A DNA stretch of 64,000 nucleotides from Altererythrobacter sp. TH136 (GTDB lineage: Bacteria; Pseudomonadota; Alphaproteobacteria; Sphingomonadales; Sphingomonadaceae): NCBI RefSeq assembly GCF_007065885.1, contig NZ_CP041409.1:2155501-2219500 (forward strand), read 5' to 3'. The notes beneath the pieces are model-generated. The model saw only the letters and a program-made list of their open reading frames with translations, was not told the origin of the DNA and did not search any database. The translations under genes and the position numbers were made by a program. How positions within the stretch are numbered: the stretch's first letter is position 1; each line of letters begins with the position of its first letter. Below are positions 28,146 to 36,721 of the stretch, piece after piece.

Positions 28146-29590
28146 TGAGAGAATCGACACTGCCCGGCGAGCGCGACCGCCAGCATCTGGAGAACAGTCG
28201 GCCCTTTCCGTGGGATCGTTCCTGCGACGCCCCCGGCTGGCCTGCCGCGCTCGATCATATCCTCGACCTCCTAGAGGCCGCAGAGAGTCGCCAGAAGGCC
28301 CGAAGGAGCGCGGACAGGGATCGCTTGCGGTGCACTCTCGGCTCAATGCTGCTGGGCCTCTACGGGGCCTTCAGAGTCGATCCAGAGCGATGGCTCGCCT
28401 ACTCCCGAAGCAACAACGATTACGGTGCGAGCCACCGCTACGTCCACCCGGATGCCAGCGCGACCGCGGTCATCACTGCGGCCGATTTTCTCGTTCGTGC
28501 CGGGTTCGCCGACCACAAGCTCGGCTCCTACGACCGTTCGCCCAACGCCTTCGGTGGCGCAGGCGGCAAGGGCTATCGCTCGCGCCTCCGCGCTCGTCCT
28601 TCGCTTGTTGAGGCGCTTGAGGTCACCTTTGGGATCACCCCGGAGTCCATCGGCTATTCTCAATGGTCGGAGCTGGTGCGCCTGAAGGCTGCCCCCGAAG
28701 GTCCGCGCGGTCACAAGCGGTTGGTCCCCTATGGGGACACGATCGAGACGCGTCGGATGCGCGAGCAGCTTCGCGATTTCAACGCATTCCTCACGACCTT
28801 TCGGATCGACCTGGAGGTCATGGAAGAGTCGACCGGTGAGATCGACGACGAAGTGGATAGGGAAGACCGGCCGGATGCGCGTGATCGCTCCGCCACCCGG
28901 CTCTATCGCGTATTCAACAACCGCCGGTGGGATCACGGCGGCCGCTTCTATGGCGGCTGGTGGCAGGCGCTGCCGAAGCGAGACCGCGCCCGCTTGCTAA
29001 TCGATGGCGAGGAGACGGTGGAGCTGGATTTCAAATCGCTTCACCCACGTCTCTGCTATCACCTCGAAGGGATGCCGCTGGGGCCGGAGGCGGACCCCTA
29101 TGTGCTGCCCGGGCTGGAGGGGGAGGCCTATCGCCCTGTCGTGAAGACCGCGTTCAACCAGCTCCTCAATGCTGGCCCCGGCGTGCAACCCAAGGCTCCG
29201 AAGGGCGCACTGGCCCGGCTTCCGCGCCGTTACACCTACAAGGCCTTGCTCCAGCTGATCGAGACAGAGCACCAGCCGATCAGCGGATGGTTCAGGAGCG
29301 GCCGGGGCGTGGAACTTCAGGCGATAGACAGCGAAATGGCTTCGGCAATCCTCGGTTACCTGCGCGGAAGGGGCATCTGTTGCCTCCCTGTCCATGACAG
29401 TTTCATCGTCCCCCGTTCGGCCGAGTTCGTGTTGGGGCAAACAATGAACCTAGCCTATCATGGAACCCTTGGCCGGTTCGGCTCTGCTAGGGCCTACCCC
29501 ATCATTTCTGGCTGGTCTTCGCCCGAGCAAGAACGGAGGGTTGCGTCCTCTCTCAACGTCCCCCTCCTTCCCATTTTTCCATCCCGGTAG
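28145..29590 (+). CDS. predicted single-subunit polymerase-like (Pol A/T7 RNAP palm) protein
   Basis: The 481-aa product starts by a one-base overlap with the integrase stop. Its C-terminal half has, in order: GGRFYGGWWQ (about 265), motif A-like VELDFKSLHPRL with D295, motif B-like R330-x3-K334 in YRPVVKTAFNQ, and motif C-like LPVHDSFIV with H417-D418. Two palm aspartates and an R-x3-K finger helix are the signature of Pol A and T7-RNA-polymerase relatives. No exonuclease domain is visible. The N-terminal half (1-240) is helical and unrecognised. I infer nucleotidyl transfer in replication or transcription of the island; template and product are unknown. Confidence 0.65.
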   Translation: MRESTLPGERDRQHLENSRPFPWDRSCDAPGWPAALDHILDLLEAAESRQKARRSADRDRLRCTLGSMLLGLYGAFRVDPERWLAYSRSNNDYGASHRYVHPDASATAVITAADFLVRAGFADHKLGSYDRSPNAFGGAGGKGYRSRLRARPSLVEALEVTFGITPESIGYSQWSELVRLKAAPEGPRGHKRLVPYGDTIETRRMREQLRDFNAFLTTFRIDLEVMEESTGEIDDEVDREDRPDARDRSATRLYRVFNNRRWDHGGRFYGGWWQALPKRDRARLLIDGEETVELDFKSLHPRLCYHLEGMPLGPEADPYVLPGLEGEAYRPVVKTAFNQLLNAGPGVQPKAPKGALARLPRRYTYKALLQLIETEHQPISGWFRSGRGVELQAIDSEMASAILGYLRGRGICCLPVHDSFIVPRSAEFVLGQTMNLAYHGTLGRFGSARAYPIISGWSSPEQERRVASSLNVPLLPIFPSR

Positions 29591-29792
29591 GACGACGATC
29601 CTTCTCGATCCGTCCCGGCACCAACGCACACCTTCGGTCATTACTGAGAGCCGTAAAGGCATGATTCGAGGTCGATAAGGGAGAGAAAACCCGATCGGAT
29701 GTTGTTGTGTGTTTTCAGAGGGTTGTAATTAGTACGCACTATAGGGGAGGGAAACCTCGCCATTCTCTGCACGTCAACCCCGGATAACCCCT
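29591..29792 (+). promoter_or_regulatory. intergenic region with an SP6/T7-like promoter sequence
   Basis: From 29727 the plus strand reads AATTAGTACGCACTATAGGG. CACTATAG (29737-29744) is identical to the SP6/T7 core; over the 23-base SP6 promoter, 16 positions match. The putative start G at 29744 lies 49 bases before the next gene. Upstream, TTTTCAGAGGGTTGT (29712-29726) nearly repeats TTTTCAGAGGTTTGT at 26535-26549 near attL. No gene is seen here. Confidence 0.35.
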
Positions 29793-30179
29793 ATGCCGCG
29801 AACCCGAAAAGCCGCCCCGCCGGGGCGAAAGCATTGCCATCTTTGTTGCCGAAATCGCCTTCTGGAGGCGTTCGCCCGCGATGCATCCAAGTCCGATTGC
29901 CTGCGATCCTGTTGCCGCGCCTGCGACGCGAAGCGGCTGAAGGCCGCCTACTGGACGAAGGATCGCAAGAAGGCCCGCAAGTTACGTCAAGCGGCTGCCG
30001 AACGCCGCGAACTGGAACGCCAGCATGGGCGGCAAAGGATCGCCCATCAAGAGGCCCTCCGGGCAGAGGAGGAGAAGGCGAAACGCGTAGCGCAGTCCCA
30101 GGCGCGGCGTGAACTGGCTTCCCGTCGCTTCTGGGAAGGTATGGGGGCGCGGCAGGGGTCACGCGGCGAACAGACGTGA
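29793..30179 (+). CDS. small zinc-knuckle protein with basic coiled coil
   Basis: The 128-aa product has KHCHLCCRNRLLEAF and, after about 18 residues, CLRSCCRACDAKR. This C-x2-C...C-x2-C ribbon resembles the zinc-binding stretch found before the nuclease core of endonuclease VII-like proteins, but no HNH residues follow. The rest is a long Lys/Arg/Glu/Ala-rich helix. DNA or RNA binding is likely. Its 3' end overlaps the convergent hsdS by 21 bases. Confidence 0.65.
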   Translation: MPRTRKAAPPGRKHCHLCCRNRLLEAFARDASKSDCLRSCCRACDAKRLKAAYWTKDRKKARKLRQAAAERRELERQHGRQRIAHQEALRAEEEKAKRVAQSQARRELASRRFWEGMGARQGSRGEQT

Positions 30180-31343
30180 CATGAGCGCGTCACTGGTGCG
30201 TTCGGCTGCGCTCGCGGCTTGTTCGGAAAGCCGTTGAATGCTCGTCACCTCTCGCGCTCGTTCAGCGAACGCCTGTTGAAGTGCCGACGGCGGCAACGGC
30301 ATCTGGAGTTCGGTCAACTCTTCTAAATCGAGCTTCTTCGTCCCGTGCCCAGCGGTCGTTACTCGGCTCAAGAGGCGGTGGTGCAGGCATTGCAGTGCCC
30401 ATCTGAGATAACACCCGTCGATCTTGTCACCGGGGATCAGCGCCTTGAGGTCTTGGTTGATGACCAACGGGACCGAGGTTTGCCGGATGGGAACTGTGTG
30501 GGCGAGGATCATGCCTCGAACCACGACCACACAACTGCCTACGGGAACGAGCTTCGCACCGCCGCGCTCAATCGCGGCATCGGTTAGGCTGTCTTGCGAC
30601 GTAGTCAGTGGATCGGCCTTCATATCCTTTGCCGAAACCCACGGGATTGCCCCGTCCCAGAATGCTGGCTCTCCCTTGGAAGGAGTGCCGCCACTTGCGA
30701 AATGCACCAGCGCCTTTAGCTCGAACGTAGGCCAACCCTTGGGGTTCACCGACGGATCGCCAAACATGTCGACGAACAGCGCCGGGATCAGCTCGATAGC
30801 CTTCGCTTGCGCTTCTTCCGCCAGCCGCTTCAGCCCCTTCGCGCCGGACAATAGGCCCACGAGGCGCCGTTGCTCGTCGAGGGGCGGCAATGGCAGCGCA
30901 AATCCGCCGACTTGTTGTAGGCTGAGGTTGGTGATTGTGGCCGTCGTCCCCTGCGCCTTTATGGCCGTCCTGACGCTTGGGGATTGCAGCGCAAGGCAGG
31001 CGAACTCCGGATCAATACGAGACCGATCAATGCGTGCCAGAGCAACCGCCTGATTGCAGTTCATGGGCTGAGAGCCCTCAGGCACAAACCCAACCCGGCC
31101 TACAGTACCGGCAATGGTGATAAGAATGTCGCCAGGCAGTATGACCGAGCGGCGAAGCAGCTCGTTAGTCTCGCGATCAATGAACAAGGATGCTCTTTCC
31201 GGTTCAACTGCCCACCCCCTGACATCCTCTCCTCTGAGGAAGGGCGTGCCGCTGGCCATGTACGACCGCCCCAAGGTTTTGGGTGTGGTGCCTTTCGTAA
31301 TGAGCGATGTAACCTCGCGGAGTGCTACGATTGGGTAGCTCAA
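30159..31343 (-). CDS. hsdS: type I restriction-modification specificity subunit
   Basis: The 394-aa product has two target-recognition domains, each followed by a helical spacer: the first with LPLPPLDEQRRLVGLL at its end (about 160), the second with LQMPLPPSALQQAFAERARE (about 350). HsdS sets the bipartite DNA sequence recognised by the complex. A TTG at 31343 overlaps the hsdM TGA (TTGA). Both domains look intact, so the subunit should be functional. Confidence 0.95.
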   Translation of the reverse strand: MSYPIVALREVTSLITKGTTPKTLGRSYMASGTPFLRGEDVRGWAVEPERASLFIDRETNELLRRSVILPGDILITIAGTVGRVGFVPEGSQPMNCNQAVALARIDRSRIDPEFACLALQSPSVRTAIKAQGTTATITNLSLQQVGGFALPLPPLDEQRRLVGLLSGAKGLKRLAEEAQAKAIELIPALFVDMFGDPSVNPKGWPTFELKALVHFASGGTPSKGEPAFWDGAIPWVSAKDMKADPLTTSQDSLTDAAIERGGAKLVPVGSCVVVVRGMILAHTVPIRQTSVPLVINQDLKALIPGDKIDGCYLRWALQCLHHRLLSRVTTAGHGTKKLDLEELTELQMPLPPSALQQAFAERAREVTSIQRLSEQAASAAERTSDALMSRLFAA

Positions 31344-32962
31344 CTGGCCGACTCCCGTAGATTAGCTGCCAGCTCCTCGATCTCCTCACCCATCTCCTCC
31401 GCGATGGCCTTCAGCTCGTCCAGCAGCACCAGAGGATCGCGATGCTCTACCTGCGCGCGACTCTGTGGCCGGTAGCGAGAAGCAGAGAAGTTGTTGTCGT
31501 TGGCGCGCAGCGTTGCGGCATCCGCCCACCACCACTTGGCGGTCCACTCTGCTTCCTCGTCCCGCGCCTGCCACTCGGCCCAAAGCGCCTCTCGGACCCG
31601 ATACGCCTCCGCGAGCACCGGCAGATCATCGGGTTCCACGGGTGTGTCGTGGTTGGCGTCTAGCTTGAACCCGTCTGCGTCCGCGTGAAGGAATAGCACC
31701 CGCTCTGTCGTGCCGCCCTTGGTGAACAGCAGCACGCTCGTCTTCACCCCGCTGTAGGGTTGGAACACGCCTCCGGGCAGGCTCATCACCGCCTCCAGCC
31801 GATTGTTGTCCAACAGCTGCCGGCGCAGTTCCTGGTGCGATCCTGTGGAACCGAAGAGAACCCCCTCGGGAACGATCACTCCACAGCGACCTCCGTCTCG
31901 GAGCTGCCCCAGCATATATTTGAGAAACAGCAGTTCGGTCGCGGTCGATGACCCCACCTTCACCTCGTCCACCACGCGGTCACGGTCTAGCCGCCCGGAG
32001 AATGGCGGGTTGGCGAGCACCACGTCGAAGCCGTCGAGCGGTAACCCCAGTTCGGCCTTCTGCGTCCGGTCCAGCGTCTGCGTAAGCGCATTGCGCCGCA
32101 GGATGCGAACATTGGGCAGGCCGCGCAGCGTCAGGTTCATTGTCGCCAACCGCACTTGCGCCGGGTCGACGTCATTGCCGAAGAACGTGCCGTTCTGGAG
32201 CTTCGCGCTCTCTGCGTCCGAAAGCCGGTCGCCCCAGCCGCGCTGTTGCACCTTGCCGTCCACCTCCACCGCATGGACGCCCGCCACCGAGGAGTTGGCA
32301 AGCCGGATGTGGTTGTATGCGGCCACCATGAAGCCCGCCGTGCCCGCTGCCGGATCATAGATCGTTTCGCCGACCTTCGGGTCGACCATCTCCACAATGG
32401 CGCGGATGATGTGGCGCGGAGTTCGGAACTGACCCAGCTCACCAGCCTGCTTGATCTGCTTCAGGACGTGCTCGAAAAGGTCGCCCTTGGTGTCCGCGTC
32501 CTGCTCCTCCAGCCGGAGCTGGTCGACGAGGCTCACCACCTGCGTCAGCACCGTGGGCTCGTCGATCGAAAGCCGCGCCCCCTCCATGAAGTTCATGGCC
32601 GAACGATCCGCCACCTCGGCATAGAAGGGGAACACCTCGTCGCGCACGAAGCGCACCAGCGGTTCGCCTGCCAGAACGCTCCACTTGGACCACCGCAGGC
32701 GCTCGGCTGGGATCGTCTCCTGGCCCTTTGCAGGCGCGTTCAGCGGATTGCGTAATTTCCACTCGCCTGCGAACATCGATTCATGGGCCTTGCCCGTCGC
32801 CTGAGCGCGAAGCTCGTTGTCGGCGTCCAGCCCCTCCACCAGATAGAAGAAGAACAGGAACGCGAGCTGCTCGGCATTGAGCACCGGGTTCGGAAAGCCG
32901 CCGCCGTAAAGGTAGTTGCGTATCTGGTCCACGCGGCCGCGCAGTTCGGGGGTCATCGGCAT
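31340..32962 (-). CDS. hsdM: type I restriction-modification DNA methyltransferase subunit
   Basis: The 540-aa product has an N-terminal helical HsdM domain and an N6-adenine methyltransferase core: GQFRTPRHIIRAIVEMVDP, the SAM-binding DPAAGTAGF, and catalytic NPPF in VVLANPPFSG. It methylates adenines at sites chosen by HsdS. It lies 20 bp downstream of hsdR and overlaps hsdS by four bases. Confidence 0.97.
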   Translation of the reverse strand: MPMTPELRGRVDQIRNYLYGGGFPNPVLNAEQLAFLFFFYLVEGLDADNELRAQATGKAHESMFAGEWKLRNPLNAPAKGQETIPAERLRWSKWSVLAGEPLVRFVRDEVFPFYAEVADRSAMNFMEGARLSIDEPTVLTQVVSLVDQLRLEEQDADTKGDLFEHVLKQIKQAGELGQFRTPRHIIRAIVEMVDPKVGETIYDPAAGTAGFMVAAYNHIRLANSSVAGVHAVEVDGKVQQRGWGDRLSDAESAKLQNGTFFGNDVDPAQVRLATMNLTLRGLPNVRILRRNALTQTLDRTQKAELGLPLDGFDVVLANPPFSGRLDRDRVVDEVKVGSSTATELLFLKYMLGQLRDGGRCGVIVPEGVLFGSTGSHQELRRQLLDNNRLEAVMSLPGGVFQPYSGVKTSVLLFTKGGTTERVLFLHADADGFKLDANHDTPVEPDDLPVLAEAYRVREALWAEWQARDEEAEWTAKWWWADAATLRANDNNFSASRYRPQSRAQVEHRDPLVLLDELKAIAEEMGEEIEELAANLRESAS

Positions 32963-32982
32963 GGTGTCACGACCTAAATGGG

Positions 32983-35184
32983 TCAGTTGGGCTGGGCAGA
33001 GGGGCGCACGTCGCTTGCGTCGCCGCCGCCCGTCGGAAACACACTTGAGTTGAGACTGACGAGCATCGCCCGCAATCCTTCGTCCCCGCCGAACACCTGC
33101 CGTGCCCTCTGGACACCTCCGTTGAACGAGAATGGCGGCTGGGTGAAACGGTAGATGCCGAAGCTGGTCATGTCGGGGTTGGCATCGATCTGGCTCTCGA
33201 CCAGCCGCAGCAGTCGCAACTGGTCGGAGTTGAAGTTCTTATCCAACAACCAGCTCTCGAAGCGCAGCGCCAGTTCCGCCTTGTGTGCCGTGCTCGCGTC
33301 GTTGGGGATTAGGTTGCCGTCCGCGTCCAGCGTCACCCAGTCCCGTGTGGTAGGATCGATGTGATCGTGCACGTCGAGGACGAGTAAGCGCCTGGCCGTC
33401 GCCTCGTCGGGCCGGGGCTTGATGACCACAACGCCGCCCTCGGGCAGGTTCTCATCGTCGGCATGGTAATCGGTGACTCCGACGAAATCGAAGATCGTGA
33501 AGTTGACCTTTCGGATGTGATCAGCGCGCCGCGTGCCTCGGCCGCGCATCTGTTGGTATAGGATCGCCGATTTTGTGAAGCGCGCCATGACGAGATGGAC
33601 TACCTCCGGCGCATCGAACCCGGTATCTAGCATGTTCACCGAGACGAGTATCTGCGGGAACTTTTCCTTCTTGAACCGGTCGATCTTGGCGAAGGAATCC
33701 ACAGTGTCCTCGGGCCCGCTGCCTGAAACCACATAGTCAGCGTAGCGCACGTCCGAGCTTGGTTTCCGGTCAGCGAACTCCTGGTCAAACAATGACGCCA
33801 GCGTTTCGGCATGGCGCTTCGTCACCGCGAAGACGATTGCCTTGCCCTCCATCGGATACCGCCGGACCCCGTCGGTCCCGACGAAGCCATTCTCGACCAC
33901 CGAGCGATATTCGCGGGCGAGCGCACGGTTGCGCTCTGGGATGGTGAACTTGCGCTCCAGCGCATTGGGATCGACAGTGATCTTGTCCTCGCCCGCGAAC
34001 AGCCGCTCGAACTCCTCGCGAGTTTCGGCGTCCATCGCGCTCCAATCCAGTTCGTCGCGGCGCACCTCGAATCCGCCATCGGCAGCCGTCTTGACCGTCT
34101 TCGCCTTGTAAATCTTGTAGGGCAGGAGATGCCCCTCCTGGATCGCCTGCTTGAGTCCGTAGCGGAACGTCGGACGCTCCAGTTCGAAGAAGCGCAGCGT
34201 GTCGCGGATGAAGGCCCCATCCTCCGCATTGCGCACCACCTCCTCGGTCGCAACGCAGGGCGTCGCGGTAAGACCCACCATCAGGGCGTCGAAGTGCCGC
34301 AACGTCCCCGACCACTTCCCGTAGATCGAGCGGTGGCACTCATCGACCACGACCAGCTGGAAATAGGAGGAGGGGAGCTTGTGGTATTCGCCGATGAAAG
34401 TCTGCAGCGTGGATATCGTGATGCGCTTCTCGTCCTGGAACCGCCGACCGTTTCGCAAGACATAGGCCGGGAACTCGGGCAGGTGTTCGGCAAACGCATC
34501 CTCGGCCTGCTTGGCGAGGGTGATGCGGTCCACCAGGAACAGCACCCGGTTGACTTGCCCGGCCTCGAACAGGCGCTTGATCAGCGCCGCCGCCGTTCGC
34601 GTCTTTCCGGTGCCCGTTGCCATCTCCACGAGCATCTTTCGGCGGCCCACCGTGATCTCGCGGCACACCGTGTTGATGCAGTCCATCTGGTAGTCGCGGC
34701 CAGCGATGCGCTTGTCGATTTCGACGCTCAAGGGATCGCGACGCTGCTCCCGGAGCGCCAACATGCGCTCAAGATCGAGTTGCGAGGGGAGGGTCGATAT
34801 CCGGCGAGGATGAGCTTCCACGGCCGGTTCCCAGCCCCACATCTCTTCGCCATTGCTGAGGTAGATGAAAGGCACATCGAGCAAGGCGGCATAGCGCCGC
34901 GCCTGCTCTTCGCCCTCCCTAGGGCTCTTGCGGGTCCGCTTGGCCTCAAGCACGGCGATGGGATGCCCATGCCGGTTACACATGACGTAGTCAGCCCTTG
35001 TCCGGTCGGAGAGGGTGTATTCGAAGCGAACCGACGTGCCATCGTCCACGCCCCAGCCCACGTCACGAAGCTGCGCGTCGATCTTAACTCGTGAAAAGGC
35101 TTCGGTTCCGCTCGGCAAGTGCCCCCCGTCGATCTTCCGCAGGAACTCTACGGGGCGAGGGAGGCCAGGACAATCCCGGTTCAA
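32983..35184 (-). CDS. hsdR: type I restriction enzyme endonuclease/translocase subunit
   Basis: The 733-aa product combines an N-terminal PD-(D/E)XK nuclease region (DYVMCNRHGHPIAVLEAKRT), two RecA-like motor domains with Walker A MATGTGKTRTA (about 190), DECH box VVVDECHRSIYGKWSG, and QQMRGRGTRRAD, and a C-terminal region. It translocates and cuts unmethylated DNA. It is on the short side for HsdR (many exceed 780). The start is set at TTG 35184 for lack of an ATG; a few residues either way are uncertain. Confidence 0.94.
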   Translation of the reverse strand: MNRDCPGLPRPVEFLRKIDGGHLPSGTEAFSRVKIDAQLRDVGWGVDDGTSVRFEYTLSDRTRADYVMCNRHGHPIAVLEAKRTRKSPREGEEQARRYAALLDVPFIYLSNGEEMWGWEPAVEAHPRRISTLPSQLDLERMLALREQRRDPLSVEIDKRIAGRDYQMDCINTVCREITVGRRKMLVEMATGTGKTRTAAALIKRLFEAGQVNRVLFLVDRITLAKQAEDAFAEHLPEFPAYVLRNGRRFQDEKRITISTLQTFIGEYHKLPSSYFQLVVVDECHRSIYGKWSGTLRHFDALMVGLTATPCVATEEVVRNAEDGAFIRDTLRFFELERPTFRYGLKQAIQEGHLLPYKIYKAKTVKTAADGGFEVRRDELDWSAMDAETREEFERLFAGEDKITVDPNALERKFTIPERNRALAREYRSVVENGFVGTDGVRRYPMEGKAIVFAVTKRHAETLASLFDQEFADRKPSSDVRYADYVVSGSGPEDTVDSFAKIDRFKKEKFPQILVSVNMLDTGFDAPEVVHLVMARFTKSAILYQQMRGRGTRRADHIRKVNFTIFDFVGVTDYHADDENLPEGGVVVIKPRPDEATARRLLVLDVHDHIDPTTRDWVTLDADGNLIPNDASTAHKAELALRFESWLLDKNFNSDQLRLLRLVESQIDANPDMTSFGIYRFTQPPFSFNGGVQRARQVFGGDEGLRAMLVSLNSSVFPTGGGDASDVRPSAQPN

Positions 35185-35262
35185 CTCAATAGTTTCAGCG
35201 AAAAAATCCGAAGCAGAATATCGCAGCGAGAAGGTGCGCCATCCCCCCCGTGGGGTGCGCCT

Positions 35263-35781
35263 CTATGTGTCTGCTTCAGCAGCTTTCGCGTGAAGTGCAG
35301 CCATGATTTGCTCGAAGCCCTCTGGGTCGACTTCTTTCAGCGCCAATGCCTCGCGCACTAACTCATCGATCTCTCCCCGCTTCTCCGTCTGACGCATTGT
35401 TTCCTGTGCGCTAACGCTTCTTCCGGCTTGATCGAAAAGCTCCGGGTCGATTTCCCTCATTTCCTGGAGCGCCTCCTTCGTGCGAACCTGATAATCTGGG
35501 TCGGCCCACAGTGTTATCTGGTTGCGTCCAAGCTCTTCACGCTCCGCCAGACTCATCGAACCCCAAAGTTGTTGAGCCGTCCGACTGACAAAGGCGAGTT
35601 GCGACAGTTCGTGCTGAAGCTGCCGTGAAGTCAGTTCATTGAGGTATACGCTGGCAGCGATGGGGCCGAGAAGCCCAAGGTCGAAATCATTGGCCACAGG
35701 CGGCATGGCCGGTCGCCGCAGGCTATATCCCACCACCACAAGAACTACCCCACCGAGTAACAGTAGCCAGCCCCAACTCAT
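35263..35781 (-). CDS. membrane-anchored protein of unknown function upstream of hsdR
   Basis: The 172-aa product begins MSWGWLLLLGGVVLVVVGYS, one N-terminal TM helix, then a cytoplasmic helical region containing LNELTSRQLQHELSQLAFVS, and acidic repeats near the end (REIDPELFDQ, KEVDPEGFEQ) that look like a duplicated E-x-D-P-E-x-F motif. AGGAGG lies 7 nt before ATG 35781. It is 78 bp upstream of hsdR on the same strand and may be its operon partner. Family not recognised. Confidence 0.7.
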   Translation of the reverse strand: MSWGWLLLLGGVVLVVVGYSLRRPAMPPVANDFDLGLLGPIAASVYLNELTSRQLQHELSQLAFVSRTAQQLWGSMSLAEREELGRNQITLWADPDYQVRTKEALQEMREIDPELFDQAGRSVSAQETMRQTEKRGEIDELVREALALKEVDPEGFEQIMAALHAKAAEADT

Positions 35782-35917
35782 GCCCATACCTCCTGATTGA
35801 TCAGCGGAGGCTAACCGGTTGGAGTTAATAGGGAACATAGAACGGCCGGTTTGAGTCGAGCCGAGTCCTTTCTGAGTCAAAGCGTTTTCCTGGCACTGGT
35901 CGCGCGGGTAGACCAGC

Positions 35918-35959
35918 CCTTACACAACTGCCTAACGCTCAATAGCCAGTTGTGTAAGG
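35918..35959. promoter_or_regulatory. 13-bp inverted repeat in front of the serine recombinase gene
   Basis: CCTTACACAACTG (35918-35930) and CAGTTGTGTAAGG (35947-35959) form a perfect inverted repeat with a 16-bp spacer. The right arm contains the AAGG of the recombinase ribosome site. It may be a recombinase binding/crossover site, an operator, or an RNA hairpin hiding the ribosome site. Confidence 0.65.
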
Positions 35960-35967
35960 ATGATCAT

Positions 35968-36645
35968 ATGTGCCGCGTTGTTGCCTACTACCGTGTCTCC
36001 ACCGAAGGACAGGGCCGCTCCGGCCTTGGCTTGGCGGCCCAGAAGGAAGCCGTGGCGAAGCTCTGCAGCTCGCGAGGCTGGGAGATCATGGCGGAGTTCA
36101 CCGAAGTCGAAAGCGGCAAGCGGAATGATCGGCCGGAACTGCAAGCAGCGATGCACCGCGCCAAGGTCACCGGGGCGACCCTAGTGATCGCCAAGCTCGA
36201 CCGATTGTCTCGCTCCGCTGCGTTCCTCACGGCCCTCCAGGAAGCCGGGACGCCCTTTGTCGCGGCCGATATGCCCGAAGCCTGCGAGACCACTGTGGGC
36301 ATCCTCTCGGTCATTGCCCGCGCAGAACGAAAGGCGATCTCCAGGCGCACTCGCGAGGCGCTTGCGGCCGCTAAGGCGCGAGGAATCCGGCTGGGTAATC
36401 CCAACGGTGCCGAGGCTCTCCGAAGGGCCGGGAAGGGGAACGGTGCGGCCCTTGAGGCGGTGAGGGCTGGTGCAGCCTCCCGTGCAGCAGATTACGCACC
36501 TATCGTGGCTGACATACAGGCGAGTGGCGCGACGTCCCTCCCTGCCATCGCACAAGAGCTGAACGAGCGGGGGATCGTGACCCCAAGGGGAGGCCGCTGG
36601 CACCCCTCGTCCGTCCGCAATCTACTGGCGCGCCTCGCGACATAG
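35968..36645 (+). CDS. serine recombinase (resolvase/invertase family)
   Basis: The 225-aa product starts MCRVVAYYRVSTEGQGRSGL, with the catalytic serine in RVST (about residue 10). The catalytic domain continues with LVIAKLDRLSRSAAFLTALQ and ISRRTREALAAAKARGIRLGN. The C-terminus carries a helix-turn-helix-like region, LPAIAQELNERGIVTPRGG. AAGGA precedes ATG 35968. Size and layout fit resolvases or invertases rather than large integrases. Its target is not known; the 13-bp inverted repeat directly upstream is a candidate. Confidence 0.92.
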   Translation: MCRVVAYYRVSTEGQGRSGLGLAAQKEAVAKLCSSRGWEIMAEFTEVESGKRNDRPELQAAMHRAKVTGATLVIAKLDRLSRSAAFLTALQEAGTPFVAADMPEACETTVGILSVIARAERKAISRRTREALAAAKARGIRLGNPNGAEALRRAGKGNGAALEAVRAGAASRAADYAPIVADIQASGATSLPAIAQELNERGIVTPRGGRWHPSSVRNLLARLAT

Positions 36646-36721
36646 TTCTTGTCTTCCGGGTCCGATGCCCTGCTTTATTCGTAGGTCTCTTCTCGCCTTG
36701 GCGAAGACCGCTCACTAGCAT

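Noticed and set aside
29591-29700. Possible small genes between the polymerase-like gene and the zinc-knuckle gene
   Set aside because: Short frames only, with no ribosome site or plausible composition.
35851-35967. Upstream extension of the serine recombinase frame
   Set aside because: The catalytic domain begins at ATG 35968, and the extension crosses the 13-bp inverted repeat.
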